Shown here: positions 6,060-7,619 of the stretch, one piece after another | Layout of the letters: the number at the start of each line of letters is the position of its first letter | Position numbering within the stretch: the first letter of the stretch is position 1 | NCBI GenBank assembly: GCA_902497035.1 | Contig: CABVDL010000114.1 | Location: 1-7,619 of the forward strand | Length of the DNA stretch: 7,619 nt | Direction of reading: 5' to 3' | Origin: an uncultured Prevotella sp. | GTDB taxonomy: Bacteria > Bacteroidota > Bacteroidia > Bacteroidales > Bacteroidaceae | The notes under the pieces: model-generated | Databases searched by the model: none | Told to the model about the DNA's origin: nothing | The model's input: the letters and a program-made list of their open reading frames with translations, nothing else | Program-made: the position numbers and the translations under genes

Positions 6060-7619
6060 ATGATGAAAGATAAGTTAATCACACTGTTGTTTGCTGCTGT
6101 CTTGCTGTCTTCATGCAATGACTATCTTGATGTGGTGCCCAAGAACGATGTGACCACCATTGAGAGCGTCTTCGAGCAGCGGTCCGACGCATACAACTGG
6201 CTGAAAAGCTGTTATTATTTTCTTACGAGTCCTGTCACGGGCTTCAACATGTCACCGGGCTACCTGGGTGCCGACGAGTTCGTCGGAGGGCAATTCGCCC
6301 ATAATCTCATTTTCAACTCTGGCAATCCCCGTTTCCCTTTCCTCAATGTGGGTGACGGACTGCAGAAAACCTCTGAGCCATACGGAAACATCTGGTCTGG
6401 CTCCAGTTTCTATTGCGCCATCAGGTACTGCAATATCTTTATTGACAATATAGACAATTGCTACAATATGCCTACAAGTGAGAAGCAGATGTGGAAGGCT
6501 GAGATAAAGGCGCTCAAGGCTCATTTCTACTTTGAGCTGCTGCGCAGGTACGGTCCCATTATCCTTGTCCCGAAAAACCTTGAGGCCAACTCCTCGGTGA
6601 AGGATATGCAGCAGCCCCGGCAGCCTGTTGACAGCTGTGTCAACGCCATTGTTGCCCTGTGCGATGAGGCCATGCCCTATCTGCCCTACAGACAGGAGAA
6701 GGAGGCTTACCGCTACTGTTATTATAATAAGGAGGCTGCGGCTACCTTGAAGGCCTATGCCCTGCTCTATGGTGCCTCGCCCCTCTTCAATGGAAATGTG
6801 ACGCTCAAGGATTTCAGGAACAAGCAGGGGACAGCACTGTTCCCAGACTATGACAGGGAGAAATGGAAGAGGGCAGCGCTTGCCGCCGACAGTGCTATCG
6901 CCATTTGCCACAAAGCCGGCAAGTCGCTCTATCACAGTACGACCAACTTAGGCTCGTCGCTCTTGAATACCATCAACACCATTGAGCAGTCGAGCATAGA
7001 CAAGAACTTTGCCAATCAGGAGGTTATCCTCTCGCTGGTGGAGCAGGGCGGCAATCCCGACCAGCAATATGTGGAACCCTTCCATTCCAAGAGCACGGAC
7101 GAGAACTACGACCCGCTCTCGCAAGGCTGCCTCGCACCCAGCATGAAGATGGTAGAGATGTTCTACACCGACCATGGTCTGCCTATCGGGGAGGACAAGC
7201 AGTGGATGCCCTCCAAATATGACCAAAGCATAGAGGCCGACGAGAAATACAAGAACGTCGTTATGTTGAATACGCATGTGCTTAACCTCCACCGGCACCG
7301 CGAGCCCAGGTTTTATGCTGATGTGGCTGCTGACCGCACTGTCTGGTACAGGAAAGTGCAGGCCAGTACGGGAACTCAGTGGAAAGGCATTAATATACAG
7401 TGTCGCAAAGGTGAGGCCTATGGCACTGACGTTGCCTCGGTCAATCCTACCGTCCCGCAGAGTCTCACAGGATATTGGCTCAAGAAGAGCTTCATACCAG
7501 AGGCTCCCTTGTACCAATATACAAACAACAGGGGCGCTTACAACATCCGTGCGGTGGTGTTCCGTCTGGCCGAGCTGTATCTTATGTCGGCCGAGGCTTG
7601 GAATGAATATCTTGACAAG
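6060..7619 (+). CDS. RagB/SusD-family surface lipoprotein, 3' end beyond window
   Basis: The frame is open for 520 codons from ATG 6060 to the window end with no stop. An ATG immediately follows at 6063 and is an equally possible start. The signal peptide MMKDKLITLLFAAVLLSSC ends in a lipobox (LSSC), so Cys19 is lipidated and the protein is probably carried to the cell surface. SusD features: mature N-terminus CNDYLDVVPK; the helical repeat KAEIKALKAHFYFELLRRYG (146-165) followed by PIILV; KEAAATLKAYALLYGASPLF; and the family's C-terminal motif RLAELYLMSAEAWNEY (from 502). SusD proteins bind ligand and act as a hinged lid on the SusC barrel. The gene starts 22 bp after the susC-like stop with no promoter or terminator between, so the two are cotranscribed. 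Eleven cysteines are visible, many for a surface lipoprotein. About 50-100 residues are probably missing. Confidence 0.95.
   Translation, partial: MMKDKLITLLFAAVLLSSCNDYLDVVPKNDVTTIESVFEQRSDAYNWLKSCYYFLTSPVTGFNMSPGYLGADEFVGGQFAHNLIFNSGNPRFPFLNVGDGLQKTSEPYGNIWSGSSFYCAIRYCNIFIDNIDNCYNMPTSEKQMWKAEIKALKAHFYFELLRRYGPIILVPKNLEANSSVKDMQQPRQPVDSCVNAIVALCDEAMPYLPYRQEKEAYRYCYYNKEAAATLKAYALLYGASPLFNGNVTLKDFRNKQGTALFPDYDREKWKRAALAADSAIAICHKAGKSLYHSTTNLGSSLLNTINTIEQSSIDKNFANQEVILSLVEQGGNPDQQYVEPFHSKSTDENYDPLSQGCLAPSMKMVEMFYTDHGLPIGEDKQWMPSKYDQSIEADEKYKNVVMLNTHVLNLHRHREPRFYADVAADRTVWYRKVQASTGTQWKGINIQCRKGEAYGTDVASVNPTVPQSLTGYWLKKSFIPEAPLYQYTNNRGAYNIRAVVFRLAELYLMSAEAWNEYLDK

Overview
The window looks like a chromosomal segment from a member of the Bacteroidota, most likely Prevotella or a close relative. 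The main evidence is a SusC/SusD-type outer-membrane uptake pair, plus a candidate TAnnTTTG-type -7 promoter box. Genus placement is an impression from protein style and is not proven.

Layout from left to right. (1) Positions 1-144 hold the 3' end of a plus-strand MmcQ/YjbR-family gene. (2) A convergent 101-bp spacer follows, then a minus-strand MATE/DinF-type multidrug efflux gene (246-1553). (3) Positions 1554-1816 form a 263-bp divergent intergenic region. It holds a candidate MATE promoter with a perfect 14-bp palindrome beside it, and an unusually good Shine-Dalgarno for the next gene. (4) A small heat shock protein (Hsp20/alpha-crystallin) gene lies on the plus strand (1817-2257). (5) Positions 2258-2596 form a 339-bp intergenic region with a very strong hairpin-plus-T-tract terminator, three GGTGTAA direct repeats and a T-rich segment just before the next gene. 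(6) A long susC-like TonB-dependent transporter gene (2597-6037) is followed 22 bp later by a susD-like surface lipoprotein gene (6060 to the window end, incomplete).

How the genes work together. Only SusC and SusD form a clear functional unit: a TonB-driven outer-membrane barrel with a substrate-binding lipoprotein lid that imports an oligosaccharide or peptide. The SusC carries an N-terminal STN domain. Such domains normally signal to a FecR-type anti-sigma factor, but no sigma or anti-sigma gene is visible in this window; the 5' neighbour is hsp20. No degradative enzyme is visible either, so the substrate cannot be named. The MmcQ, MATE and Hsp20 genes look like ordinary independent units.

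I see no convincing new system. The points most worth following are the partnerless STN-type SusC, the helically phased repeats upstream of it, the nested inverted repeat after hsp20, and the palindrome beside the MATE promoter.
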